A stretch of 64,000 nt of DNA from Chaenocephalus aceratus. Lineage: Eukaryota > Chordata > Actinopteri > Perciformes > Channichthyidae. This document shows positions 32,390 to 45,326 of this stretch, one piece after another. The position numbers and the translations under genes were made by a program. The notes under the pieces were generated by a model. It was not told the DNA's origin and ran no database searches. It saw only the letters and a list, made by a program, of their open reading frames with translations. The DNA lies in contig CM043792.1 in the NCBI GenBank assembly GCA_023974075.1, forward strand, positions 13,125,456-13,189,455, given 5' to 3'. Position 1 is the first letter of the stretch. Every line of letters starts with the position of its first letter.

Positions 32390-35300
32390 GTGATGTAAAT
32401 ATAAAACACAAATGTGCCAAAACGCATGCAAATGACGAAACATCTTCATTAACTTGCCAACACATGTGCAGCATTTAGAAAACATTCAGCAACTTGATGG
32501 AACATGTGCAATGTGTGGTTAAACAAAACGCTGCAAATAAAAGAACGCTGTAAGAAGCTAAATAGACAAAGGAAACAGGACACTAAAACGTGATGCACAA
32601 CACACAGGCTTCTCAATTCTTAAATGTCCCCTCCTCGACTCCCCTCCTCGAGCCTTAGTCCCGCCCGCAGGAGATGCGAGCGGAGGTCCGAGGAGGGGAA
32701 CCGAGGAGAGAGGAGGGGAAGCAGCAGACGTTTAAAGAAATTAGAACTCCTCTCCTCTGAGCGGTCATATTAAAGCGACGTCCGTTCATTATTACGTGGC
32801 AACAGCTGCATCAGCTGTCGAGTGTTTTGTGATATTTTATAATCTCTGTTAGATCAGCTGAACATTGTTCCCCCACATATTTACTTGAATTAATTGAGAG
32901 TGCGGTATAATGAGACAATACCAGGCTACAGATGCGGACACCACACACACACAAATATATAAATATATACATTTAAAGTATGAGAGCACTCTCATAATAA
33001 CGTAACACAATCAGAGACTGGATATATCCTCCCCACTCCCCCCTCTCTGGTCGCTGAAATGGGGAATTTAAATTACGGGCCAAAAGTTGTATTTACAAGT
33101 ATAAAAGTAAGGACACCAAACCAACTGAGACCCGTCTATCCGCCGCATCTACGCACACACTGTACCACACACACACACCTACACTGTACCCACACCACCT
33201 ACAGCTCCTAAAGCATATAATCAGGCTACAGCCGTTGTGTATTTTATTATGTGAAGCACTAAATGGTTTTAGAAAAATATTGACTCTTTGTTTGTAGATA
33301 TCTACTAAACTAAAGCAAATTAAGAGGTAGGCCTGTTTATACTGAGTGATATACATTCTACACACTGCTCTGCTTTCTGCACGGACCTCACAGCTGTTCT
33401 CTCTGGAAATATCACGACTCGATGAAGCAGTTTCTAAAATAATATCCAGGGGATGAATGCAGAGCTGTCATTAGCTGAGATAAGTCCGGCCGTGTGTCAC
33501 GCCTCCACCGTTCCCGGAAATGCATCCGCGGAGGAGCCGTGGAGGAACCATCAGTGTATCCTCGGTTACAGCTCCTCCAGAGAGCCTCCTCGATGCTCGA
33601 TCCTCGTGTGCATTAGAGAAATGGACGTCCTTCAAAATGGCGCGCTGAAATTCATTTCCGGGTCACTACCGGAGGACCGAGGAGTCGAGGAGGGGAAATT
33701 TGAGTATTGAGAAGCCTCTTCTCACTCCATAATCATCCAGGAGCGACGTTTGGTCAGGGTCCTGTGGTGTGCAGTTGTGAGGCCTTCAGCTTCATAAAGG
33801 GACGCAAATAGCTTTCAACTGATGCAATGTATGCCCATCTGCGGCGGGATTTGACACTCATGGAAGCACGGCATTCGTTTGTGTCGGCTGCCCTTAAAGT
33901 GAATGTGAGCGTCCATTCCCATTGGATAACGGAGAATTGTACACCCGGAAGTAAGTATTCCCTTACTGTCGATTGATTTTACAGTGATATCTGCACTACT
34001 CATCGACTAAAAAACACCAGATTATCCTTGTTAATTACACAACATTGATTGGTTTAAATGTGTGCAATGCTTTTGTATTTTCCACTTCGATTCGGAGAAA
34101 CAAATATTTTAAAGGAGTAAGGATGGCAGAAGACACTACACTACCCAGAATCCCCAGCTATCGTTTAGGACTACACACATGTGCTCTGTTTGACAAACCC
34201 CTTTTTTTTCACCATTCATTCCACTGGCTGGCGTCTATGTCACGTGATCTTCAAATTTTCCCTGCAGAAAAAAAAAAAATGGCCGAACTTCGTTTTATTC
34301 TCGGTGGAAAATGCCTATTTTAAAGTTAGTTTGGCCATTAAAATGCGTTTTGATGTCATTTGATGCAAGAAATATGAGTTGTTATTTCAGATTATGTGTG
34401 CAGTGGATGTACATGATCTTTAGTTTGCTAGTTATTGTGAAGATTACTTCAGGAAATTGCGACGTTTTCATTGTTACCAAGGTGGTTGCTAGGGACGCTG
34501 CTATCAATATTATTTCTGTTATTGTTGTGTAACTGTTTAATGGTGTTATCTTTATTGCTGCTACCCCCTTCCCCCGTCAATGTATAGTGTTGGTCCACAG
34601 CGCAAACGTATTAGTTTAACAAATCCGCATCTCAAGATAGCCTACGTTATTTTCCCCTGTGCAATTCCAGTCTCACATCTCACAGCACAAAAAATAATAC
34701 TTTATTCAGAGTGTGCTTGCTTTTCTCTTTGAAAGTCATCACATAACGGCATTGTAATACACGGTTCGGCTGCATTAAATATTACATATCTGCCGTAGTT
34801 CTCTATTTATAGAGCCCTGATGAGAAGACTTCTAGACAAACATGAGGAACTGCCGCCAACACTGAAAACGTGACGTGGATCATAAATATATCAGTAATTA
34901 AACAACATCTTACATTTCTTTTCACACAATACGTCTCCTTGCAGTATCAACACTAATTCGGCTGACTTTTATATTTGATCCAATTGGTAGATCGGCTGTA
35001 TTTACACCATAAAGGTGCACAGCTGATATAAAGGGACACCTAGTGGTTAAAGCATGTTATTGCATTTCATTATTTTATTATTAGATATTAATAGGATCCC
35101 TAAAGTATATTCATTACTCGTTATTCTCTACTAATAGTTAATTAAAGACTTTGACTATTTTGCACATCCCTTTCAAGATTTCAAGATTTTCTAAGATTTA
35201 TTGACATATCATATTCACAAACGGTGTAGTTATGCATTGAATGAAAAACTTGGGTCGCAGGTTCCTCAATAGTGCATTACAAGACATCTATCAATATTTG

Positions 35301-35590
35301 TGCATACCTCCAGCAATGTTAACTATGTTGAAGCACTTATTTTAACTAATATTATACATATGTATTATACTCTTATAAGATGTATGTAGATATTTCATCT
35401 CCGGCCTTGTCAGGTATTGAACAATCAATAAATAAACAACACAGAATTGTTAAATATAAAACACAGCATTTGTGTGATTATACTAAATGATTTACAAATA
35501 AACACCACTGCATATTTACAACTGTTACACATGCTGATGTAACGCAAAGTTTCCAATTTGGGATCAATGAAGTATATCTTATCCTAGGGC
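32390..35590 (+). repeat. Left arm of a large inverted mosaic repeat
   Basis: Blocks here match, in reverse complement, the right arm at 40460-43230. Block E is 32390-32605 against 43010-43210. Block A is 33722-34030 against 42500-42830. Block B is 34040-34200 against 42300-42500. Others are 34490-34605 against 41580-41710, 34610-34680 against 40970-41050, and 34690-34820 against 42100-42250. Order is not fully conserved, so each arm is itself rearranged. The last part (34790-35590) ends in GGGATCAATGAAGTATATC, the tail of an L2-type LINE. A third copy lies at 62463-64000. Confidence 0.8.
32606..33717. mobile_element. 1.1-kb inverted-repeat element inside the left arm
   Basis: Left end AGGCTTCTCAATTCTTAAAT then GTCCCCTCCTCGACTCC; complemented right end AGGCTTCTCAATACTCAAAT then TTCCCCTCCTCGACTCC. 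GAGGAGGGGA words repeat near both ends. The matching point in the right arm (about 42828-42848) has no insert. No coding sequence recognised. Confidence 0.8.
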
Positions 35591-35748
35591 CTGGCGTACA
35601 CATGCGTGGACATCACATTTTTGGTCATATGACCACAGTCGTTAATTCTGCTGAACTGGGGCCTCATGGCCACATATGTGGGCACTTACACTTACACTGC
35701 CATCTGGTGGTGTCAGAAGAGTACAACACACTACGGTACAAATTCAAA

Positions 35749-38700
35749 ATGGTGGCAAACACAAGAGATAATTCAAGTGGCAGCTCCAAATACAAACCTC
35801 GACAAGGTAAGAAGTCCTATCCTATTGCAAGGCTTTTTCTGATTTAGATATTTATCAAAGCATTGTACGTTTGTCATGACATGCAAATTTGACAAAACAT
35901 TTGTAAAAATAACTATTTGGTGCTGCTAAACATGATGTACATGTATGTGTACATCGGGACTTAGGTTGGTCGAAAATGCTAATATGTTAGTAAAAATGTG
36001 CACAAGTAAAATAGCTTATAGCTAACTCTGGTGCAGCTAAAAAGCTGTGCATTGTCCCGATGAAATAAATAACAATTAAATAACTAAATACATACATACA
36101 TAAATTAGTTGGGTTGAAAATGTTAATATGCTAGTACAAATGTGCCTTGCTATAGCTAATAGCTAGAGTTGTTTATAGCTAACTCTGGTGCAGTTGAAAA
36201 GCTGTACATTGTCCCAGTGAAATAAATAACAAAGAAACATAAATACATACATATAAATGACATTGGTTTGTATTTGATTTTTTCATGTTTTTATTTCCAG
36301 AGCGTTTTTCTGTGCAAAGAGCATTGGAGCTACTTGGGTTAATTGATGGAAACAACTCAGATTTGGAAGACTTGTCTGACAACGATGATCCCATCCTGGA
36401 TGCCAATTATCAACCCCCACCCACAGGAGCAAAGCAGCAGTGAGGATGAGGATGACAGTAGTGATGATGAGGACCCCATTCCTCAGCCCACTGAGCACAG
36501 CAGAGGACGTAAACGTCTCCGTGGTGCAAATAATGGTTAGCCAAGACCCAGTGGATATTTGTTTATTTTAGGCAGGGCCTCAGGGCTAGGTGAAGGACAG
36601 GAAGAAAAATGCTTATTTACAACACTTGTTGACAGGTTCAGGGACAGGGACAGGGACAGATACAGGTTCATCCCGCACTCCGAGACGGCGCCTTCAAACT
36701 CACCAGATCGAGGCTGATCGCTCCTATGATGACTCGGAAGAGCCAACACCAGGACCAATCACTCAGGGACAGCCCAATAAAGGTAATTGTTAATATTTTA
36801 GCATGCCTTGAGGCAGAGTCCTGGACTCGGACTCGAGTCGGACTTGAGTGCCGATTTTCGGGACTCGTGACTCGACTCTGACTCGCGCACTGATTGTCGC
36901 GACTCGGACTTGGACTCGTGAATTCTCGCGCAGGATGACTTGGACTCGGACTCGGACTCGTGAATTCCCCCCCCACGATGACTCGGACTCGACTCGTACA
37001 TTGACGCTCCGACTTGGACTCGGACTCGAGCACATTTTCTCTGGAGTCTGATGTCCTCTATCCTGTATGGCGAGTTCACGTACTGGGCCCCGCTATTCCA
37101 GTCTAGAGATGTCTACAGACACACCCCGCATCATGCTGTATGCTTTCACACATTCTGCTTCCACATTGGAAAGAGCAGCGCAAAATGCTCGTTATGTGGA
37201 AACAATATAGAAGAGAAGGCTCCGTAACACATTACTCTAAGGATCGAGTTCAGACATATAGGCTGTCTTGAACACTATCATCAGAGTAACGTGATCTAAT
37301 CAATAAATAAAGATTCAGCCGATAACACGAAAGCACATGGCTACTGAAGATGCATAATGACATCATTTTGCATGCTAAGTAGCCATGTGCTTTCTGGGGC
37401 TAAATCTTTATCGTAAACTGATTTAACCCGTAAAAGTTCCTTCAAAATAAGAGTCCCGATCTTATTACTATCAAAATAAAAGTGCAAAACGAAAACTTTA
37501 CCATAGGAAAATATTGGCATACAAATAATCACTTCTCTAAAAGGTAACTCATTTTAAATATAGTTTATTTATATATAATATAATATTAATATTATAAATA
37601 AGCTTTATATTTGTATAGCACCTATTACAAGAATTGTAGCCAAAGTCGCTTCACAGCAGTTCAATAGACAGGATAACAGCAATGTAGAGGAGCAGCTACA
37701 TTTCAAAACATATATCCACGAAGATTAATACATGATGACTTGTGACTCGGACTTGACTTGGACTCTTCTTAAGTGACTCGGAATTGGACTCGGACTTGAA
37801 CACAGGTAATGATGACTCGGACTCGGACTCGACTTGGACACTCCTTGGGTGACTTGGACTTGGACTCGGACTCGACTACGACTCTCCCTTGGTGACTCGG
37901 ACTTGGACTCGGACTCGAAGAGTGGTGACTCGAGGGTGACTTGGACTCGTGAATTGGTGACTTGACTACAACACTGCCTTGAGGGTACATTTTCAAATTT
38001 CATATAAACGTCCACTCAGATTCAACTACGTTATGCACCAATACACCTCAGTGAATTGCTTGCATGGGTAAAAATATGTAACTTACTTTGCAATAAGTAC
38101 TATTTTTATTCTGATTCTGGTTGTGCAGGACGTGGGTTGCGCTGGAGGGCTACTCCATTGACCAATAAAAGTGCTAATTGATGATGATGTGCCAGAAGAT
38201 CTGAGGAAGAGGGACAAATTCTGGAAGGTGAGGCCTTTTCTGGATCGGATTCTGCAAGGCTGCAAGTCTCAGAATCGACCTGAATGCGCATCTATTGATG
38301 AGCAGATGGTTCCTTTCACAGGAGCCTGTCCATACAGACAATATCTGCCAATGAAGCCAAACCCAGTTGGCATCAAGAACTTCGTTTGTGCTACAGCAGA
38401 TGGCATTGTGCTGGACTTTGATCTCTATCAAGGTAAAGGTGCACTGCTTGAGCAGGTCGAAGAAGAAGAGGTGGGCCTGGGGTTGGGAGGCTTAGTCTTG
38501 GCTCGTCTGTGTCAAACTCTGCATCGTGGCACGAAAGTGTATTGTGACCGGTTCTTCACAAGCATCCGATGTGTGGAACAAATGATGAAGAAGGAGATGT
38601 ACATTACTGGTACAATAATGAAGAACCGACTCGCTGGCGCGAAGGAGAAGCTACCCTCTGACAAAACCATGAAAAACACAGGAAGAGGTACCTCATCAGT

Positions 38701-39350
38701 TGTGTGTAGTGAAGTGGTACGAAAACAAACCAGTATTGTTGATGTCTGTTGTTCATGGCACAGAGCCTGAAGACACCTGCCAGCGCTGGGACAAGAAATT
38801 GAAACAATATGTGACTGTCTCGCGACCAAGCATTGTCCGTGAGTACAACCTCAAGATGGGTGGAGTTGATTTGATCGATAGAATGATTAGCTACTATCGC
38901 ATGAGCGCCCGTACTAAGAAGTGGACGATGCGGATGCTAATGCACTTCACGGATCTGGCTTTAGCCAACAGCTGGCTACTCTACCGCAAAGACCTCGCAA
39001 TATGTGCTTTACCAAATAAGAGCATCATGCAGTTCCTTGAGTTCCGTACGGAAATGGCTACGACCCTCTTGGCCCAGCATCATGGTCAAGGAAGCGATGC
39101 AGACCTCTCTGAACAGTCAGAGGAAGAAGACAACTCAAATCAAGGGAAGACACGTCCTGTGACGGCAGTGCCCCATGTCTCGGTCCGCAGGAGGGCGAAT
39201 GCCCATCTCCCAGAGATGATCAGCCTGAAGAACGCGGCGCGCTGCAGGGTAGCAGGCTGCACTGGAAGAACCCGAGTGCGTTGTGTGACCTGCAAAGTGT
39301 TCTTGTGCTTGAAAGGCGATCGCAACTGTTACACAGCTTTTCACACATAG
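35749..39350 (+). pseudogene. piggyBac-like (PGBD-type) transposase gene, four exons, disabled
   Basis: Exon 1 (35749-35806, MVANTRDNSSGSSKYKPRQ) ends at GTAAG. Exon 2 (36301 to about 36536) gives RFSVQRALELLGLIDGNNSD and an acidic run (SSEDEDDSSDDEDP) after a one-base frameshift. Exon 3 (36636-36782) is TPRRRLQTHQIEADRSYDDS. Exon 4 starts at 38129. Intron phases agree throughout. Exon 4 hits TGA near 38180, and a stretch of the N-terminal DDE domain looks missing. The catalytic Asp residues remain: SIDEQMVPF, VYCDRFFTS and GGVDLIDRMI. A frameshift near 38700 splits the domain. The C terminus keeps the Cys-rich zinc-binding module (CRVAGCTGRT, CVTCKVFLC). At least two frameshifts and one stop make it non-functional. 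Confidence 0.8.
36814..37976. mobile_element. hAT element with GACTCGG-rich subterminal repeats, in a piggyBac intron
   Basis: CCTTGAGG is duplicated at 36806-36813 and 37977-37984. The ends are CAGAGTCCTGGACTCGG and, complemented, CAGTGTTGTAGTCAAGTC. About 220 bp inside the left end and 240 bp inside the right end are filled with GACTCGGACT / GACTTGGACT words. The centre (37040-37730) is unrelated and non-coding. Open frames over the repeats (Ser/Pro/Arg-rich) are artefacts of the repeat. Confidence 0.88.
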
Positions 39351-39544
39351 GTGTGTACATGTTCCTAAAGAAAAGGGCATTCCTATTTATTTTTTTACAT
39401 GACCAATGCAACATTTCACATAAGCCATACTGTAACTGTCCAAGTTTTTGTGACTGTTTTGTTTTTTCACAATGATGTTCAAAACACATACAATAGTAGC
39501 CTATGTGGTATTATATTATTATTATTATTATTATTTATTATGTG

Positions 39545-39997
39545 GCTCAGTCATTGGTACACGTTTATTTATAAAGCTTTGTTGGGTAAACTCCCGTATT
39601 ATATCTGCTCTCTGATAACACAGAGAGTTGCAAGCAGCTATTGTCTGAGATCACATGATGTAGTCTTGTTAGATGTGCCAAGAGCAAGGACTGTCTTAGG
39701 TAAGACAGCTTTTATGTGCGCAGCTCCACTTGCTTGGAACAATCTTCAGCATGAATTGAAACTGAGCAATCTCATTCCTCTGCATATTTTTAAAGCTAGG
39801 CTAAATGAAATGCTTGTTGATACAATGGGCACTTGTAAATGTCTATAACTATGTATCCTGTAAATATAATGTATAATGTCCTTTATTGTTTTATGTTTCA
39901 TGTGGAACCTATATGCTGCAGGTCTCCCTTGAAAAAGAGATCTATGATCTCAATGGGACCAATCTGGTTAAATAAAGGTTTGAAATGAAATGAAATG
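39545..39997 (+). mobile_element. 5'-truncated LINE (L2/Rex1-like) 3' end
   Basis: The frame reads HWYTFIYKALLGKLPYYICS, then LDVPRARTVLGKTAF and APLAWNNLQHELKLSN, the C-terminal end of a CR1/L2/Rex1-type reverse transcriptase protein, to a stop near 39846. A short 3' UTR follows (CTCAATGGGACC, AAATAAAGG) and ends in a GAAAT repeat tail at 39975-39995. Inserted downstream of the piggyBac gene. Confidence 0.7.
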
Positions 39998-40459
39998 AAT
40001 TAGATGCAACAGTGACAATGCAAAATGCTTTGAATGTTTTATATTTTGTTACATGCATATGATGTCTTCCTGCAACTGTTTGTAGCATTTTAAATGAGCC
40101 GTACTGTAGTTGTGACAGTCCAAAAGGAGCAAAAATGCAGTGTTTTCATGTTGTTTTTACTCTCAGATGTTCAAAACATGTTGCAAAACATGCAATATGA
40201 TGTATGTATAAGTTATTAATACATGCAAAAGCAGCCAGGAAAAACTGCTGTGTTCAAGGTGGAAATAAAAGAGTTTTTCACTCTATTACAAAAAGGTGAC
40301 TTTAATGACTTTTTTGGAAATTCAGAACGAGTGTCCACATATGTGGACATCATTTTTCTCTAAAAGTACATCATGTCAAAAGATGATACTTAGTTTTTAT
40401 ACTTATCAGGTTCCAATAAGCCCAAATAGCAAAGAGAATAAAAAATGCATATAAAAAAA

Positions 40460-43230
40460 CAGCTCGGGTCTTGATGATGCTGATCCATGGCTACTGCCAT
40501 ATTTGCAAAATTTGCCTCTGAACCTTGACAAGTGCATGTTTCAGGCTTATCAATTAATGTAATGTAATGTTATGTTATCAATTAACAACAGGAGGGGTCA
40601 CAAACATAAGACCAGCTGTTAAATAAAGCTCTTCTGACCTTAGCTGGCATGTGAGTATATATTAATGCTGCCCATTATGGGCACAAGCAATTTTCACCCG
40701 TTCAAATCCAGTTTTGGACAGTCTGCCGTGGTTCCATCCCATTTCAAAGTGTTGTTCGGCGCTCGGCGTAACCCTTGGAGCACACTCTCCACATCACAGA
40801 GCTTGAGGATCACAGGGTTTGTCAAGCGAAGCGGAGAGAATACTTACTTCCCGGTGTAATATTCTCTAAAGCAAATTAGCTGCTCCGACCCTCGGTCCTG
40901 GCGGACTCCAACTTGTGTTTATTAATCAAACAAATAAATAAACACAAAGATAATTATGTTATTGTTGAGTAAATGGAGAATTGCACAGGGGAAAATAACG
41001 TAGGCTATCTATGCCACAATTTTAGATGCGGATTTTGTTAAACTAATTCTTTCACACACACATACGGGTTTTGGGCCGAGGGCGACACCGTACTTCCGGT
41101 ATCCGCCATTTCACGCGAGGTGCAAGCAGATATCATAGTCTATTGCCTTAAATCAATATAGTGAACTCTAAAATACCACATATATGCAATGGCATGATAA
41201 TATTATTGTGACAAGTGGGGTATGTTTCCAGAAGATAGACGTAGATGCTGCCAAATCGACCACTTTCGAGAGTCGTTTTTTCCATACATCTGCAGCAGTC
41301 TGTAAGGGCAATCTCGACAACCCACACCGCTCTAGTTTACGCTGGTAACGACCTAGAGCACACCCCTCAGTCCAGAGATGTAATCCGAAGACATGCACGA
41401 TTTTCTTTCGGTCGTAATTCAGAAAAAAACCTATTGCGCTCTGCCTGACTATGTTAGCTAGCTGTTTATATTAGCACCTCCAGGATATTAGCACCTCCAG
41501 GAAAATGGCGTATTTATATATGTATATATGCGCGCGTTGCATTGTGGGTAGCTCATGACATCACTGTGTTGGTGAACGAATACGTTTGCGCTGTGGACCA
41601 ACACTATACAATTGACGGGAAGGGGGTATAGCAATAAAGATACACCATTAAACAGTTACACAACATAACAGAATAATAATAATCGATAGCAGCGTCCCTA
41701 GCAACAAGTAACAAGTAGTTAATAATAATAAAGACATTAAGAAAAAGGCATTTTAACAGTCACTTAAAAAGCACACAATCTACCTGCATTGCATTACTCT
41801 AAACGTGTAATAACGTGCTTTAACCAGTAGATGGTTTGGGTTTAAAAGCTGTCAAGTTTACAGTGTTAACAAAATTAAATATACGGCTGTTTCTGGTTTA
41901 GTTTACGACGGATATATTTAGTTTATTGTTTTGATATTTGTAACACAAAGTGATGAAAAAACACCACAGCAACACAGAAAAGATGGTCTAACATGACCCA
42001 GCGGTCTAGTAGTTAATAAAAAACAATAATATCAAAACAAAATATTACTAACTTTATTTTGCGAAATTCAAACTGAACGGTAAAAGAATAGTTTCCGGTC
42101 TATTCTGAGCCCGATCTCTGTAGATAAATAAAAATTAAGAACTACCTGACAGATGTGTAATATAGTTAATGCAGCCGAACCATTTATTACAATGCATTCA
42201 TGTGATGACTTTCAAAGAGTAAAGCAAGCACTGCTGAATAAAGTATGATTTTATCTTTTACGAAACGTTTTCATATGGAATGCAGTTGGAGGTCAACCAA
42301 TCACAGAGCTTGAAAACTAATCACGGGGTTTGTCAACAGAGCACATGCTGTAGTCCTAAACGATAGCTGGGGATTCTGGATAGTGTAGTGTCTTCTGCCA
42401 TCCTTTACTCCGAAAAAATATTTGTTTTTTCTCCGAATCGAAGGGGAAAAATACAAAGCATTGCACACAATTTAAACCAATCAATGTTGTGTAATTAACA
42501 AGGATAATCTGGTTTTTTTTAGTCGATGAGTAGTGCAGATATCACTGTAAAATCAATCGACAGTAAGGGGAATACTTACTTCCGGGTGTACAATTCTCCG
42601 TTATCCAATGGGAATGGACGCTCACATTGCCTTTAAGGGCAGCCGACACAAACGAATGCCGTGCTTCCCATGAGCGTCAAAATCCCGCTGCAGATGGGAT
42701 ACATTGCAATCAGTTGAAAGGCTATTTGCGTCCCTTTATGAAGCTGAAGGAGCCTAGGAGCGTCACAACTGCACGCCACGGGACCCTGACCAAAACGTCG
42801 CTTCCTGGACGATTATGGAGTGAGAGTGTGTTGGATGCACACAGCTTACAATGTTGGCCAACCGTCACTCTCGCAGTTATTCTGTTTCATAATTGTACAT
42901 TTTCTGTCAGTATATTGAAAGGACTACAGTAGGTTAGCTACGTTAGCTAACTAGCTTACAGAAGAACCCCAATTATATCGCCAAAACAAACAGTGGGTGG
43001 CTCACTTTTAGTGTCCCCATTTCAGTTGTTGTTTGAACTTCTTGTAGTGTTTTTAATTTGCAGTGTTTTTGTTCATGCAGCGCTTTAATAATGTTGTGCA
43101 CGGTTCTGTCAAGTTGGTGACTGTTTTCCTAAATGCTGCCCATGTGTAATCAAGGTGCTGATGATGTTTCTTCATTTGCATGTGTTTTGGCAAACTTGTG
43201 CATTTTTATTTGCAACATTTGTGCATTTCT
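40460..43230 (-). repeat. Right arm of the large inverted mosaic repeat
   Basis: Reverse-complement counterpart of 32390-35590, with extra material. The piece 40660-40860 (CATTATGGGCACAAGC, ATCCAGTTTTGGACAGTCTG) is not in the left arm but is in the third copy at 62770-63170. The piece 41050-41570 is private to this arm. Short frames 41168-41448 and 42627-42932 are not supported as genes. Confidence 0.75.
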
Positions 43231-45282
43231 CAAGTGTGTTGGGCTGTGTAATGTGTTTGCCCCTGTCAGCCACTGTACACATAGCTTTAAATATGCTTTT
43301 CTGCCTCGTGCACTTATCCATTACATTCAATAAACTGGTCAACTGAAAGCTAACTTTATACATTTGACAAGTTTCATTGTTTAAAAAACCCACAAAACAA
43401 AAGGAAACAATCTTTACAATCTAACCATCAATAACATCACACATGCCTCTATCAAAGGAAGTGTCTCACATTGCTTCCTGTATTATATTGCTTCCTGTCA
43501 TTGTTCACCCAGCGATCTGCCATGATGAGAGAGCTTCTGTCGTTAGCAGCCCAGATGTCACCACAAGTAAATCCTTAACAGGATGTTGATGAGCAGAAGT
43601 TGAGATTCAGACACCTTCTGTATTGATTATTATTGTGTTGTTACTATTGCCGGGCATATTTCATATATCTGCGGTTTACATCTGGTATCTGAGAAACAGA
43701 TGTGGAGCATACCATATTGGAAATTGTTTGGCCCAAAGGGAACTACATTTCTCTTTTCTTTTCCTTTACCTTTGTTTCTCTTGTTGATGACATTCTGATA
43801 AACACGAATTTGAGATTAAAGGCAGTGTTATGTTCATACATGTCTCAACATTGCTCACAATTATACTACTGTATTACTTGCAATGTTGAATTTATCCTGC
43901 ATAGTATAGTGTTATGGAAACTTTGTTTTTATGTACATTATCTGCAACAGCAGATACATGAATTAAAGTCTGAGTCATAAAACATTGTTCATATGAAGAT
44001 TTATCCGATGAGCCTTTGTGGTGTGTTTTGTCATCTTTATGCTCGAAAACGGGGAAAATTCCACCCGCATAGAGTTAGATGTGCTACCATGTCTCATAGC
44101 AGAAGTCGTCTGAGAGAGTAATGACTACAATATAATGAGAACAAATGTAGGGATTGGGCTGGAATTGGAAAGCTTAACTTTAATATCCTATTTGGGGGAG
44201 AGAAAAGAAACAGATTTGGTGGGATTGTCACATTTTACTGTTTAGATAATGATTATTGTTGGGTCAGTAGAAATGAAAATTACACTGTTAAATAAATTAC
44301 ACTATAAACTCTTGGTATGAGCATTTTTACTGCTGCTGGAAAGACTGCTGCACTAAATGGAAGAATATATTTCATTTCTATTTGTCTATGACCGTTTATA
44401 TTGTATTGTATGGATTCTTCTAAGACCATTTATATATTTTGCGGCACCACATTTTTGATTGACATAATACTGAATCAGTCTTGTAATAACTTTCTCACAT
44501 ACAAAAGACTGATATCATTTTTGTCATTTATTATCCCCGGATCAAATGTGGGACTACAGAGGATAATGTGTATCTATTTTTAGCATTGGTCTTGCTGTAC
44601 TCAAAATGCTCTTGATGTGTTTCCCAATTCTTTCTCTCATGTATAAAGCTTTGAATGAGTCTGTTCATTAGCATTTCATACTGCAACCAATGCTGCCCCT
44701 TGAGGCTCTTCAGGTGCTGCAGTACACAGACTCATTATTTGCTCTTTGTCAACGGAGACTTCATTAAAAAACCTAATTAGAGATTTTAATTAGAATCCTT
44801 GGATTATAGTTTTACATTATCAATATAACAATCACTTCCACTTATAACCCTCTGAGATAACTTATCATCATAGTGGTGACGTTTAAAATCATACAGAAAC
44901 ATGACTCCATGAGTTTGTCTCCATTGAGAGAGAAAACCAAAAATAATTTAAGCTACTATGCTTATTCATATGTTGTGTTTGTTATGTGGTTATATAAATG
45001 AAGCATAAAATGATTTTATCACTTAAAACAACATTTGGCCATGTCATTGATTGATGTCAATAATCTGAATGCCCCCTAAACATTTTCAATTGTATTTATT
45101 CTTGCAAAAAATGTTGATGTTAAAATGTTTATTTAGCTTATTATTTATGCTTATTTCTGGGTATTTAGTGGACTGGCTATCTGTGGTTAAACTAAATGGG
45201 CTTTCCAAATCCTTAAAAACCACGGTGAACAAAAAATGTAATGTTTTGTACAAATGTAAGTAAAAGAAACACAAAGAGATGC

Positions 45283-45326
<44 letters not shown>

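Larger units (their letters stand above)
35591..40460 (+). mobile_element. piggyBac-like transposon copy, nested and decayed
   Basis: The region between the two mosaic arms holds a four-exon piggyBac-type gene. Near its two ends lie identical palindromes CCACATATGTGG (35670-35681 and 40335-40346), with related GTGGACATCA words at 35609 and 40343. Comparison with the gene-less copy at 63200-63230 places the junctions near 35588 and 40458, with TTAA at the empty site. In this copy TTAA is not preserved on either side, so exact borders are uncertain. Inside it are a hAT element (36814-37976) and a LINE fragment (39545-39997). Confidence 0.65.

Noticed and set aside
36814..37976. CRISPR-like array
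   Set aside because: Units are irregular, short and overlapping, with no uniform spacers, inside a eukaryotic transposon with 8-bp duplication.
36668..38015. Ser/Pro/Arg-rich open frames
   Set aside because: They translate the GACTCGG arrays of the hAT element and have no protein features beyond the repeat.
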